Shown here: in pieces, positions 1 to 8,507 of the stretch
How the letters are laid out: every line of letters starts with the position of its first letter
Position numbering within the stretch: the first letter of the stretch is position 1
NCBI RefSeq assembly: GCF_006149045.1
Contig: NZ_VBSN01000024.1
Coordinates: forward strand, 29,087 to 93,086
Reading direction: 5' to 3'
DNA from: Dyadobacter flavalbus
GTDB lineage: Bacteria > Bacteroidota > Bacteroidia > Cytophagales > Spirosomataceae
DNA: 64,000 nt
Notes under the pieces: model-generated
What the model was told of the DNA's origin: nothing
What the model saw: only the letters and a program-made list of their open reading frames with translations
The model's database searches: none
Program-made: the position numbers and the translations under genes

Positions 1-237
1 AATGCGGACCTGATGAATCAATACATTGAGTACATTGCCGATTTCTGGCTGGAACGGCTTGGCTGCCCGAAGCAGTTCGGTTCGGCAAACCCGTTTGATT
101 TCATGGAACTGATTTCGCTTCCGGGCAAAACCAATTTCTTTGAAAAGCGTGTCGGTGAATACCAGAAAGCCGGCGTAATGAGCGGCGTAAAAGACAAAGA
201 TTCAGGACATAAAATTTCCTTCGATTCGGATTTTTAA
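1..237 (+). CDS. nrdB: Ribonucleoside-diphosphate reductase beta subunit, C-terminal 78 residues (partial)
   Basis: The frame is open from base 1, so the gene starts outside the window. The visible end carries the segment [20 protein letters not shown], followed by an acidic, phenylalanine-ending tail (ISFDSDF). Both are typical of class I ribonucleotide reductase small subunits, where the C-terminal peptide docks into the alpha subunit. The enzyme makes deoxyribonucleotides from ribonucleoside diphosphates using a di-metal/tyrosyl-radical centre, which lies upstream and cannot be checked here. A bidirectional hairpin follows the stop codon and separates it from the convergent recX. Confidence 0.9.
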   Translation, partial: NADLMNQYIEYIADFWLERLGCPKQFGSANPFDFMELISLPGKTNFFEKRVGEYQKAGVMSGVKDKDSGHKISFDSDF

Positions 238-261
238 AAAATCCGTTCATAAAGATTACTC

Positions 262-302
262 AAAAATGTCATTCTGAACGGCTGTTCGGGATGACATTTT
301 TA
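262..302. terminator. Bidirectional hairpin terminator between nrdB and recX
   Basis: The arms aaaaatgtcat (262-272) and atgacattttt (291-301) pair perfectly around a short GC-containing loop, leaving A-rich and T-rich flanks on both strands. It lies between convergent genes. Its core, GTCATTCTGA, recurs in the hairpin at 25787-25823. Confidence 0.75.
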
Positions 303-328
303 TTGATGGGAAATGCCGGCTCAACAAG

Positions 329-781
329 CTACAGATTCTCGATTTCCTTCCAGACCAGCTCGCTTTCATAGCCTTTTCCCAACGCGAATCTTGCCAGTTT
401 CTGTTTCAGCCTGAAAGGGTCCGTTTCGGTTTTTGCAAGAAGCATTTTCTTTTTACCCAGCAATTCCTTCAAACCGGAAATATAGGCTTCGTCCTGAATT
501 TCATTCATGCCTTTCTGAATGCTGTATTCGCTGAGCCCTCTGCGGTGAAGTTCCTGCCGGATTTTCATTCTTCCCCAGTTTTTCACCCTGAACTTTCCTC
601 CGGCATATGTTTTGGCAAAACGCTCTTCGCTGAGATAATTCATGGAAATCAGCTCGGCAATGATTTCATCCGCTTCTTCGCCCCATACATCCCATTTTTT
701 AAGGCGCTGTTTTACCTCATCCTGCGTCCGCTCCTGATAAGCGCAGTACGATGCCGCCTTCTGCAGAATAAGCCGGTCCAT
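329..781 (-). CDS. recX: Regulatory protein RecX
   Basis: A 150-residue protein of normal RecX length. It is built from tandem three-helix units with the family pattern of R..Y...EV..RL (residues ~15-30), LI....L.ERFA (~45-58) and G...I..EL..RGLS (~70-85). RecX binds RecA filaments and limits their activity in recombination and the SOS response. It is convergent with nrdB and not next to recA, which lies outside the window. The assignment rests on the repeated helical pattern and length; no catalytic residues are expected. Confidence 0.85.
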   Translation of the reverse strand: MDRLILQKAASYCAYQERTQDEVKQRLKKWDVWGEEADEIIAELISMNYLSEERFAKTYAGGKFRVKNWGRMKIRQELHRRGLSEYSIQKGMNEIQDEAYISGLKELLGKKKMLLAKTETDPFRLKQKLARFALGKGYESELVWKEIENL

Positions 782-850
782 TCTGTTTTATTTAATATTA
801 AATATCCTTAACATGATGCAAGAATAAAGAAAATATCAGTGATGAATAAC

Positions 851-858
851 TATTTTTG
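851..858 (+). promoter_or_regulatory. Possible Bacteroidota -7 element upstream of the metallophosphoesterase
   Basis: TATTTTTG matches the TAnnTTTG -7 consensus of Bacteroidota primary sigma promoters and lies about 47 bases before the ATG at 905. No TTTG -33 box is seen at the usual spacing, so this is a tentative call. Confidence 0.35.
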
Positions 859-904
859 AAATTATAAAACATCCTGAGCCCAAACTAACGTAACCTCACG
901 AACC

Positions 905-1720
905 ATGAATTTCCAGAGACGGTCTTTTTTGAAACTGCTTCCTGCATTGCCGGCCATTCCCTATTTGTCTGAGAAAGATGAAAACCGTAACGCTGCAAAA
1001 ATTTCCATGCGGTTTGTCGTTGCTTCAGATGGCCATTACGGTCAGGCGGATACGGATTTCAAAACTTTCCATTCCGATCTGATCAGCTGGGTGAATCGTG
1101 AAAAACTGCAGAAAGGCGTTGATTTTATATTCTTCAACGGCGATTTGATCCATGACGATCCGACTTTACTGTATGATTTTAAAAGTACGCTTGGAAACCT
1201 GCGGGTACCGTATTATGTAAGCCGCGGAAATCATGACAAAGTGGGGCTGGACGTCTGGCAAAGTACGTGGGGCTATGCAACGAACCACAGTTTTGCAAAA
1301 GGCGAATATGCATTTGTCGTAGGCGATACTTCCAATGAAAAAGGCGAATACGTTTGTCCGGATGCTGCGTGGCTGCGAACTGAAATTGCCAAATATTCCG
1401 ATAAGAAAGGAATTTTTGTTTTCCTGCATATCACGCCGGCAAAATGGACGGTGAACGGAATCGAATGCAAGGAAGTAATTGATCTGTTTGAAAATACGCC
1501 GAATGTAAAAGCCATTTTCAACGGCCACGACCACGATCAGGACAGCACCAAAATGTACGGCAAAAAGCCCTATTTCTTCGATGGGCATTTCGGAGGAAAC
1601 TGGGGAACGGCTTACAAAGGGTATCGGATCGTGGAAATATATGAGGATCACACCTGGCAATCGTATCAGTACAATCCCGCCGCATCACCGATTTTGAACA
1701 CTTTTTCCGGGAAAAGCTAA
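905..1720 (+). CDS. Calcineurin-like metallophosphoesterase with an export signal
   Basis: A 271-residue protein starting MNFQRRSFLKLLPALPAIPY. This twin-arginine-like signal suggests export of a folded, metal-loaded enzyme. The metal-binding motifs of the calcineurin-like fold appear in order: SDGH (~residue 39), GDLIHDD (~80), GNHDK (~108), an isolated HITP (~175) and NGHDHD (~206). The family hydrolyses phosphomono- or diesters with a di-metal centre; the substrate cannot be read from sequence. It appears monocistronic, with the convergent nucleotidyltransferase ending 7 bases beyond its stop. Confidence 0.85.
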   Translation: MNFQRRSFLKLLPALPAIPYLSEKDENRNAAKISMRFVVASDGHYGQADTDFKTFHSDLISWVNREKLQKGVDFIFFNGDLIHDDPTLLYDFKSTLGNLRVPYYVSRGNHDKVGLDVWQSTWGYATNHSFAKGEYAFVVGDTSNEKGEYVCPDAAWLRTEIAKYSDKKGIFVFLHITPAKWTVNGIECKEVIDLFENTPNVKAIFNGHDHDQDSTKMYGKKPYFFDGHFGGNWGTAYKGYRIVEIYEDHTWQSYQYNPAASPILNTFSGKS

Positions 1721-1727
1721 CGGATGA

Positions 1728-2174
1728 TTACTGGTCTTCATTCGTCAGATTTTCAAGATCAAGAAGATCTTGCGGACGGCCCGTAGCTCTTTTATTTTCA
1801 AGTAGTTGCTTTAATCCAATAATGTTGACTGCAACATCCTGTAAATTCAGAATATAGCGATTTTCGTAACATTCCTGAAATGACACTCCAAGCGTAAAAG
1901 TCATAATATCTATCCAGCCATCATAACGGCCGAATGATAAGTAACTTGGAATTTTGGTAAAGTCCTCTTTTTCAAATTCATTATTGGTATATCCATATCG
2001 ATACATGGCTTTAAGCAATCGTTCAGCATTTTCCTCACTTGGATTAACGAAAATATCTATGTCGCCTGTTGTCCGAAGATATCCGTGTGCAATTACAGCA
2101 TGCCCTCCAAGAATGACATATTCAACGTTTTCTTCGTTCAATAGGCGAATCAGATTTAAGTACTCCGCTTCCAT
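1728..2174 (-). CDS. Nucleotidyltransferase-fold protein (MNT/AbiEii-like)
   Basis: A 148-residue protein with the pol-beta nucleotidyltransferase signature: GGHAVIAHG (~residues 22-30) followed by the metal-binding pair in TTGDIDIFV (~35-43). Such proteins often form two-gene modules in which the transferase is a toxin or antitoxin that modifies tRNA or a partner protein. Its start codon lies inside the upstream small gene, with a 53-base overlap in another frame, so the two are probably translationally coupled. The target is unknown. A plain housekeeping transferase cannot be excluded, but the context resembles a toxin-antitoxin module. Confidence 0.75.
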   Translation of the reverse strand: MEAEYLNLIRLLNEENVEYVILGGHAVIAHGYLRTTGDIDIFVNPSEENAERLLKAMYRYGYTNNEFEKEDFTKIPSYLSFGRYDGWIDIMTFTLGVSFQECYENRYILNLQDVAVNIIGLKQLLENKRATGRPQDLLDLENLTNEDQ

Positions 2175-2337
2175 TTGTTAAAGGCTTGTTGTTCGGATTG
2201 GCATTATAAATTTTTTTGGCAAACTGAATTAGTTTAAGAGCAGCATTCATGCGCTCTTCAGGCGTTTTTGAACGCCAGTATGCCTTATCAGAAGCTGAAA
2301 TATCCTCAAATAAAGATGATTTTTTGACGATTTTCAT
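2122..2337 (-). CDS. Small partner protein of the nucleotidyltransferase (hypothetical)
   Basis: A 71-residue protein starting at the ATG at 2337 (MKIVKKSSLFEDIS). An upstream in-frame start at 2460 would run through the tyrS terminator and is unlikely. The centre reads YWRSKTPEERMNAALKLIQF, resembling short proteins often encoded just before nucleotidyltransferase-fold genes in Bacteroidota. It is basic at both ends and overlaps the next gene by 53 bases. A role as antitoxin or regulator of the pair is inferred from arrangement only. Confidence 0.65.
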   Translation of the reverse strand: MKIVKKSSLFEDISASDKAYWRSKTPEERMNAALKLIQFAKKIYNANPNNKPLTNGSGVLKSDSPIERRKR

Positions 2338-2443
2338 AATATACGATTTTAAAATGAAGCTTCGGATCCAAAGATAACTTTTACAAATTCTGAATACTAT
2401 TGCTTCGTTGAAACTTAACAGGACTAAATCATCAAAAACAGAA

Positions 2444-2483
2444 AAAGACTCTGTCAACACAAGAATGCTTTAACAGAGTCTTT
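2444..2483 (-). terminator. Rho-independent terminator downstream of tyrS
   Basis: The 11-bp arms aaagactctgt (2444-2454) and acagagtcttt (2473-2483) are perfectly complementary. Read on the minus strand, the hairpin is followed by a T-rich run, the correct polarity for ending tyrS transcription before the small gene at 2337. Confidence 0.75.
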
Positions 2484-2559
2484 GAAAAACTTATAAGGAA
2501 TTGACTGAAAGAAATTCAGATGAAAGCTTTCTACAACCTTACAATATTTGTAACTCGGT

Positions 2560-2593
2560 AATCTAACAGCTTAAAGCTAACGGCCAACAGCTA
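2560..2593. repeat. TAGC-type repeat starting at the tyrS stop codon
   Basis: Read on the minus strand, the tyrS stop codon TAG opens the string TAGCTGTTGGCCGTTAGC, which continues with TTTAAGCTGTTAG. It belongs to a family of short direct repeats also seen at 21181, 33078 and 55708. Each begins at or beside a gene's stop codon. Confidence 0.6.
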
Positions 2594-3895
2594 CATTTTC
2601 AATTTAATCAAGTGATTTTTCTTGCCTTTTGAAATCAGCAAAAAACGCTCCTGAAGCAAGCTGAAATCGGTTAATGGCTGTTCTGCGGAAGTAACTTTGA
2701 CCTTGTTCACGCTGACGGCGTTCTGCTGAATGGCCCTGCGGGCCTCCCCTTTTGAAGCATAGATTTCCGAATACGTAACGGTTGAAACCAGATCTGTAAT
2801 ATTGGTGCAGTCGTTCCATTCCTGCAAAGTGATTTCAGTTTGCGGCACGCCGTTAAACACCGTTTCAAATTCATCCGCCGCAATGCTCTGCAACGTTTCC
2901 AGCGTGGCTTTTCCGAACAAAACCTCGGTTGCTTTCAGAACCAGCTGAAATGCACGTTCGGAATGGATTCGGGAAGTCAGTTCTTCGGCCAGCGCTTTCT
3001 GCATGATCCGTAAATGCGGCGCTTCGGCATGGCTGCTTTCCAGTGCTTCAATTTCCTGCTTGTTTTTAAAAGAAAATACCCTCAGATAACGAGGCAAATC
3101 TTCATCGCTCTGGTTAAGCCAGAACTGGTAAAATTCATACGGAGAAGTTTTGGTGGCATCCAGCCAGATATTCCCGCCTTCACTTTTGCCGAATTTGGAA
3201 CCGTCCGATTTGGTCAGGAGCGGCGTTGTCAGCGCATATGCCTTGAAATAGCCTTCTTCATCACCTTCCTTGCGACGGATAATTTCAGTTCCGGTCGTGA
3301 TATTTCCCCACTGATCGGAGCCGCCCATCTGCAGACGAACGTTTTTGTTTTTATATAAATGGTAAAAATCGTAGCCCTGCAAAAGCTGATACGAAAACTC
3401 AGTAAAGGAAATGCCCGTTTCCAGCCGTTTTTTCACCGAATCCTTGGACATCATGTAATTGACACTCAAAAACTTACCCGCATCTCTCAGAAACTGCAGA
3501 AACCCGATGTCTTTAAACCAGTCGTAATTATTGACCATTTCAGCAGAATTCGCACCGCAGTCAAAATCCAGGAATTGTTCCAGCTGTTTCCGGATACCTT
3601 CCTGATTGAAGCGCAAAGTTTCCTCATCCAGAAAAGTACGTTCCGCCGCCTTGAAAGACGGATCGCCGATCATTCCCGTTGCACCGCCGATCAGTGCATA
3701 AGGCTTGTGCCCGGCACGCTGAAAATGCACAAGCAGCATGATCGTCGCCAGATTCCCGATGTGCAGCGAAGAAGCCGTCGGGTCAAAACCGATATAGCCG
3801 GAAGTCATTTCTTTTCTGAGCTGCTCATCCGTGCCCGGCATCATATCGTGCAGCATGCCGCGCCAGCGCAGTTCTTCTGTAAAATCAATCGTCAT
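2591..3895 (-). CDS. tyrS: Tyrosyl-tRNA synthetase
   Basis: A 434-residue class I aminoacyl-tRNA synthetase that charges tRNA-Tyr in the cytoplasm. The HIGH-type motif is in GFDPTASSLHIGNL (~residues 36-49), the tyrosine/tRNA pocket in GGSDQWGNITTG (~190-201), and the KMSKS equivalent is KFGKSEG (~233-239). The C-terminal ~70 residues look like the S4 RNA-binding domain (EARRAIQQNAVSVNKVKV). Length and motif spacing are normal for a bacterial TyrS. Its TAG stop codon is the first triplet of a TAGC repeat, and a hairpin terminator lies about 110 bases further on. Confidence 0.97.
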   Translation of the reverse strand: MTIDFTEELRWRGMLHDMMPGTDEQLRKEMTSGYIGFDPTASSLHIGNLATIMLLVHFQRAGHKPYALIGGATGMIGDPSFKAAERTFLDEETLRFNQEGIRKQLEQFLDFDCGANSAEMVNNYDWFKDIGFLQFLRDAGKFLSVNYMMSKDSVKKRLETGISFTEFSYQLLQGYDFYHLYKNKNVRLQMGGSDQWGNITTGTEIIRRKEGDEEGYFKAYALTTPLLTKSDGSKFGKSEGGNIWLDATKTSPYEFYQFWLNQSDEDLPRYLRVFSFKNKQEIEALESSHAEAPHLRIMQKALAEELTSRIHSERAFQLVLKATEVLFGKATLETLQSIAADEFETVFNGVPQTEITLQEWNDCTNITDLVSTVTYSEIYASKGEARRAIQQNAVSVNKVKVTSAEQPLTDFSLLQERFLLISKGKKNHLIKLKM

Positions 3896-4039
3896 TTTAA
3901 ATACTGTTGCTTATTTCAAAAATGGAAGCGCAAAGGTAAAGGTTATCCGTTTTAAAATCCGGCAATCCATACAGGATTTGGAAATCTGTTGGATTTATTA
4001 CTTCAAAACTACTTAAACTTGCATAATAATAAGATTAAT

Positions 4040-5833
4040 ATGAATCAAATTAACACATACAGACTTGTTCAGCAATTGCAGGTTTTAAGTTTATATATGC
4101 TGATTTTGCTGATGCCGGCATTAAGCAATGCGCAGACAACTTATTGTAACCCAATGGACATTGATTACAAGTACAACTTTGAGCAGCTGAATGAAAAGAT
4201 CAGTTACCGTTCGGGTGCCGATCCGGTTATCATCAATCATAAAGTGGCAGGCCGCAATGAATATTTCCTTTTTGTAACGATTTCAGGCGGATACTGGCAT
4301 TCCAAAGATATGCTCAACTGGAAATATATTACAGCAAACCGCTGGCCGTTTGAAGACATGTGCGCGCCCGCAGCCGTTTCCGTACGCGATACGCTGTTTC
4401 TGTTTCAGTCTACTTTTGAGTCACGGCCTATCTTATACTCCGTAGCACCGGAAAAAGGAATCTGGGAATTTTACAACCGCTGGACGCCGCGTTTGCCCAA
4501 AGACATCGGCCCTTGGGACCCGGCGCTTTTTCATGATGCGGAAACGGACAAATGGTATATGTACTGGGGTTCTTCCAATGTTTATCCCATTTTCGGATCG
4601 GAGCTGGATTATTCCAAAAGGCTTGCTTTCAAAGGCGAATACAAGGCCATGTTCTGGCTTGACCCTTATGCGCACGGCTGGGAACGCTTCGGCCCGAATC
4701 ATTCCGATCCGTTCAAACCTTTTACCGAAGGAGCCTGGATGACCAAACATAAAGGAAAATATTATCTTCAGTACGGTGCGCCGGGAACGGAATACAATGT
4801 GTATGCAAACGGCACTTATACCGCTGACGACCCGCTCGGGCCTTTTACTTATGCGCCGTACAATCCGATTTCCTACAAACCCGGCGGATTTGCAACCGGA
4901 GCCGGTCATGGCAATACTTTTCAGGATAATTACGGCAATTACTGGAACACGGGCACTTCGTGGATCGGCCTGAACTGGGCTATGGAAAGAAGGATTGTTA
5001 TGTACCCGGCGGGTTTTGATAAAGACGGACAAATGTTTTCCAACACGCGCTTTGGTGATTTTCCGCATAAAATGACGACCAAAACATGGCAGGGAAAAGG
5101 GGATGAACTGTTTACCGGCTGGGTGCTGCTTTCCTATAAAAAGCCGGTAACGGCTTCTACGGTTCTGGATACAATGTCGGCGGCAAAAATTACGGATGAA
5201 AACCCTAGAACATTCTGGGCAGCAAAGCAGAACAAGCCGGGCGAAACGCTTACGATTGATTTACAGGCGGAACTTGATGTGAAGGCAGTTCAGGTAAATT
5301 ACACGGATTACAAGTCGGATATTTTTGATAACAATCCTGCAAAGGTTTATACGCAGTTTAAAATCCTGACTTCAATAGACGGCAAAAAATGGGACGTTGC
5401 TTATGATCTTTCCAAAGAGCCAAAACGCGACCGTCCGTGCGCGTACATTGAACTTCCTCGTCCGATCCGTGCGCGTTATGTGCGTTACGAACACATGCAT
5501 GTGGCTTCGCCGGTTCTGGCAATCAGTGAATTCCGGGTTTTTGGAAACGGAAGCGGCAAAGCCCCGCAAACGCCGGGAAACTTTACCGCCACAAGACAGA
5601 AAGATACGCGCAATGCAGATCTGAAATGGGACAAAGTTCCCGGTGCCATCGGCTACAACGTACTTTGGGGCATTGCGCCGGACAAGCTTTATCAGACTTA
5701 TCAGTTCTGGCATGACGATCCGAATACGTTTGAGCTCCGGGCGCTGAATGTAGGCGTACCTTACTATTTTGCCATTGAAGCATTTAACGAAAACGGCGTT
5801 TCAGAAATGAGTGCCGTCACGGGCGTGAAGTAA
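4040..5833 (+). CDS. Secreted family 43-like glycoside hydrolase with discoidin and Fn3 domains
   Basis: A 597-residue protein. The ATG at 4040 is preferred over 3989 because a signal peptide follows at once (MLILLMPALSNAQ). The five-bladed propeller occupies ~30-370 and shows likely GH43 catalytic acids: Asp in RSGADPVI, Asp in GPWDPALF and Glu in FTEGAWMT. A coagulation factor 5/8-type (discoidin) domain follows at ~380-505 (ENPRTFWAA to ISEFRVFG). A fibronectin III domain lies at ~510-597. The family removes arabinosyl, xylosyl or galactosyl units from plant polymers; the exact specificity cannot be read here. It stands alone rather than in a SusCD locus. Confidence 0.85.
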   Translation: MNQINTYRLVQQLQVLSLYMLILLMPALSNAQTTYCNPMDIDYKYNFEQLNEKISYRSGADPVIINHKVAGRNEYFLFVTISGGYWHSKDMLNWKYITANRWPFEDMCAPAAVSVRDTLFLFQSTFESRPILYSVAPEKGIWEFYNRWTPRLPKDIGPWDPALFHDAETDKWYMYWGSSNVYPIFGSELDYSKRLAFKGEYKAMFWLDPYAHGWERFGPNHSDPFKPFTEGAWMTKHKGKYYLQYGAPGTEYNVYANGTYTADDPLGPFTYAPYNPISYKPGGFATGAGHGNTFQDNYGNYWNTGTSWIGLNWAMERRIVMYPAGFDKDGQMFSNTRFGDFPHKMTTKTWQGKGDELFTGWVLLSYKKPVTASTVLDTMSAAKITDENPRTFWAAKQNKPGETLTIDLQAELDVKAVQVNYTDYKSDIFDNNPAKVYTQFKILTSIDGKKWDVAYDLSKEPKRDRPCAYIELPRPIRARYVRYEHMHVASPVLAISEFRVFGNGSGKAPQTPGNFTATRQKDTRNADLKWDKVPGAIGYNVLWGIAPDKLYQTYQFWHDDPNTFELRALNVGVPYYFAIEAFNENGVSEMSAVTGVK

Positions 5834-5840
5834 GTTTTGT

Positions 5841-6434
5841 TCAAATGGGATCTTCTTCCGGAATAAATACAATGCTGTCGTAAATTGCAGATAAGGGCAT
5901 TTCAAAATCCAGCAATTCAAAATGGATGACATCATCTTTGTTATCGAAAGTCTGATAATTCCAGATGTCCTTTTGATTGGTACGTGTGTAAAGTTCGACG
6001 TAAAATTCATTTTGTGAAACGAGCATGAAGTATTGAAGCGAAGCAATGTTTTTATACTGTCTCAGTTTAAAACCCCGGTCATAATTCGCAGAGGATTTGG
6101 ACAACACTTCAACCAGAATAACCGGATTTTTCACAACATACGTTCCGGAAATGTCTTCTTCCGAGCAGGTTACAACAACGTCCGGATAAGGATAATAAAG
6201 ATTTACAATCGCTTCCACTTTAATGTTTTCTGCAAAAACCCTGCAACCCTGCGGACGAAAAAAGCTTTTGAAAAGCGTTCGGATATTATCCACAATGTCA
6301 TTATGGTTCATCGTTGTTCCTGCCATTGCAAATAATTCGCCATCATAATATTCATGGCGAACTTCGCTTTTCTCTTCCATTTCGAAGTATTCTTTAACAG
6401 AATATTTATGTTCGGAAACCTGTGCGTGGCCCAT
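5841..6434 (-). CDS. Uma2 family (DUF820) restriction-endonuclease-fold protein
   Basis: A 197-residue protein with a PD-(D/E)xK-like core. The N-terminal YSVKEYFEMEE...RHEYYDGELFAM pattern and the pair PYPDVVV (~residue 108) and VILVEVLSKSS (~128) are characteristic of Uma2 proteins. These are abundant in cyanobacteria and Cytophagales, often as large paralogous families of unknown role. It is convergent with the GH43 gene, leaving only 7 bases between the stops. Nuclease activity is inferred from the fold, not demonstrated. Confidence 0.85.
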   Translation of the reverse strand: MGHAQVSEHKYSVKEYFEMEEKSEVRHEYYDGELFAMAGTTMNHNDIVDNIRTLFKSFFRPQGCRVFAENIKVEAIVNLYYPYPDVVVTCSEEDISGTYVVKNPVILVEVLSKSSANYDRGFKLRQYKNIASLQYFMLVSQNEFYVELYTRTNQKDIWNYQTFDNKDDVIHFELLDFEMPLSAIYDSIVFIPEEDPI

Positions 6435-6611
6435 AAATTCGAGTTGCAGTTTTACAGTTTACATGAAAGTTAATGCATTTTTAAATACGTTGCTGCTGGC
6501 AATCCGCTTTAAGCTGTTTAGAATACGTATTGAAAAAAGAGTCCATGTAAAAACCGGTAATTCCTGCAAGTTTTAAGCAAAGGCTTAACCCGGAATACAA
6601 GAACTTTCCAA

Positions 6612-7871
6612 TCAAGGCCGCCAGAGCAAAGAAGAATCGCCGTAACTCAGAAACCTGTAATCCTGCGCCATGGCTTCGGAATAAATCCGTTTCCAGTCGT
6701 TGCCGACAAAAGCAGCAACAAGCAGAATCAGCGTGGAACCGGGTTGGTGATAATTGGTGACAAGTCCTTTGCACAAGCGGAATTTGTAGCCTGGAAAAAT
6801 AAAGATTTCTGTTTCACCTGTAATGGAATCCAGCTTTTCTGCATTCATATAATCTGCAATGGCGGTCAGCGATTCGGCGGCAGACGGAAGTTCATTATCT
6901 TCAAAAGGGTACGGATACAGTTTTTCAATGTGAAAACCGGTTGTTTCATTCCTGAAAAGCTTGACGCCAAACCAGTAAAGACTTTCCAGCGAACGCAGCG
7001 AAGTTGTGCCGACTGCAACAATATGATCAGTGCTTTTCAGTAAATCCTGAATTAAATCTCTGGAAAATACCACCTGTTCCGAATGCATGCGGTGTTCTGT
7101 CACCGAATCAACCTTGATCGGCTGAAAAGTGCCTGCGCCCACATGCAGCGTCAGAAAAGATTTCCTGATTCCTTTGGATTTCAGTGTTTCAAATACATTT
7201 TCGGTAAAATGCAGCCCGGCTGTCGGCGCCGCCACTGCTCCGTCCTGATTGGCATAAACCGTTTGATAACTGGAAACATCCCGTTCTTCCGTATCGCGGT
7301 TCAGGTAAGGCGGCAGCGGAATTTCACCAAGTGCCTTTACAATATCCAGAAAAACAATATCCTTGTCCCAGGAAAGGTTTACATGGTTCCGCTCGTAATC
7401 CGCATAAGTTATTTCCAGGTGAACAGCTTCTCCGTTCACTTGGATTTCAGTCGAAAGGGCATCCTTTATTTTCCAGCGTTTTTTGTTGCCGATCATGCAT
7501 TCCCATACGCAGGAATGTTTTACAAGCATCGCATCATTGATAATCCGCGAAGGAAGCTCCGGATGAAGCAGCAGGATTTCAATAACGGCACCCGTTTCTT
7601 TTCTGAAGTAAGCTCTTGCGGGAATTACTTTCGTATCGTTGAACACAAGCAGCGTTTCTGCCGGAAGATTCTCAGCAAGTTCAAAGAAATGCCGGTGCTG
7701 AATCAGTCCGTTTTTGTAAACAAGCAACCTGGATTCATCCCTTTTTTCCAGCGGATAACGCGCAATGCGTTCATCGGGCAGGTTGTATGTAAATTCTTCC
7801 AGCCGGATCGATTCTGCATCTGAAAGCCAGTCGCTTTTCATGGACGCTTCCTGCAAGTTTGATTCTTCCAT
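6612..7871 (-). CDS. queA: S-adenosylmethionine:tRNA ribosyltransferase-isomerase
   Basis: A 419-residue enzyme of queuosine biosynthesis. It transfers and isomerises the ribosyl group of SAM onto preQ1-modified tRNA to give epoxyqueuosine. Typical QueA stretches are LLVFNDTKVIPAR (~residue 75), VAAPTAGLHFT (~215), LHVGAGTFQPI (~240) and NYHQPGSTLILLVAAF (~375). It is somewhat longer than the E. coli protein (~356 residues), mostly through insertions after residue ~110. The membrane-protein gene ends 11 bases upstream of its start, so the two probably share a transcript. The 177 bases between its stop and the Uma2 gene show no recognisable feature. Confidence 0.95.
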   Translation of the reverse strand: MEESNLQEASMKSDWLSDAESIRLEEFTYNLPDERIARYPLEKRDESRLLVYKNGLIQHRHFFELAENLPAETLLVFNDTKVIPARAYFRKETGAVIEILLLHPELPSRIINDAMLVKHSCVWECMIGNKKRWKIKDALSTEIQVNGEAVHLEITYADYERNHVNLSWDKDIVFLDIVKALGEIPLPPYLNRDTEERDVSSYQTVYANQDGAVAAPTAGLHFTENVFETLKSKGIRKSFLTLHVGAGTFQPIKVDSVTEHRMHSEQVVFSRDLIQDLLKSTDHIVAVGTTSLRSLESLYWFGVKLFRNETTGFHIEKLYPYPFEDNELPSAAESLTAIADYMNAEKLDSITGETEIFIFPGYKFRLCKGLVTNYHQPGSTLILLVAAFVGNDWKRIYSEAMAQDYRFLSYGDSSLLWRP

Positions 7872-7882
7872 CCTTTAACAGA

Positions 7883-8395
7883 TTACAGCCTGTCCTCGGG
7901 AACAGGCGTTGACAAAAGCCGAAACGGAAGCAGAAGCACGATTACAAGCAAGGCAATGCCTATGTAATACAGCCAGGAAAAATCAAAAACGTCTACTTTG
8001 TAATTTGTGCTGTTGATCGTTGCCAGAGAAAAAAGACTGAAACCGATAACCGTATTGATAGCGGCCACAAGGCAATTGAACCAGTTGACCAGGTGTTCGT
8101 TCAGCGCTTCGCGGTGCTGCGCCCATATTCTCTTCTTCGGGATCGGAAGATGCATCGGATCGGCACTGGACACCAACTTTGCAAACCTCGCTATCAGCAC
8201 GTTATTGACCAGAAACAAGGCCATGACAATGTAAAAAATATGTTCTTTGGGCAGATAAATTTCCGCCAGACCGCTGTCTGAAAAATCGACCGCAACCATT
8301 TGCGGAAATACCGAATACGTCCATACCAAAGCCCCGATTACCAGCACAACGGATAACCAGCGCCAGACTTTTATTGCAAATGTTGTAACTTTCAT
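7883..8395 (-). CDS. Conserved membrane protein of unknown function, four transmembrane segments
   Basis: A 170-residue protein with hydrophobic segments near residues 8-30, 52-72, 105-128 and 137-160. The charged central loop (PIPKKRIWAQHREALNEHLV) is reminiscent of DUF1648-type membrane proteins. It sits immediately upstream of queA on the same strand with an 11-base gap, suggesting co-transcription without an obvious functional link. No catalytic motif is visible and the function is unknown. Confidence 0.7.
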   Translation of the reverse strand: MKVTTFAIKVWRWLSVVLVIGALVWTYSVFPQMVAVDFSDSGLAEIYLPKEHIFYIVMALFLVNNVLIARFAKLVSSADPMHLPIPKKRIWAQHREALNEHLVNWFNCLVAAINTVIGFSLFSLATINSTNYKVDVFDFSWLYYIGIALLVIVLLLPFRLLSTPVPEDRL

Positions 8396-8507
8396 GAGTC
8401 AGTAACCTGTTACAGGTTTTTCGCCGTATAAAAAATAGGGTGCAAAATTAGGCCCGGGAGTTTCCAAAACCTAATTGAAAACCTTAAAGTTTATTTCAAA
8501 TACCATC

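Noticed and set aside
2338..2460. Longer start for the nucleotidyltransferase partner gene
   Set aside because: It would begin inside the tyrS terminator and adds a cysteine/serine-rich stretch unlike the rest; the ATG at 2337 is adequate.
6481..6774. Minus-strand 97-codon frame at the queA 3' end
   Set aside because: Mostly overlaps queA in another frame, and the remaining part shows no motif.
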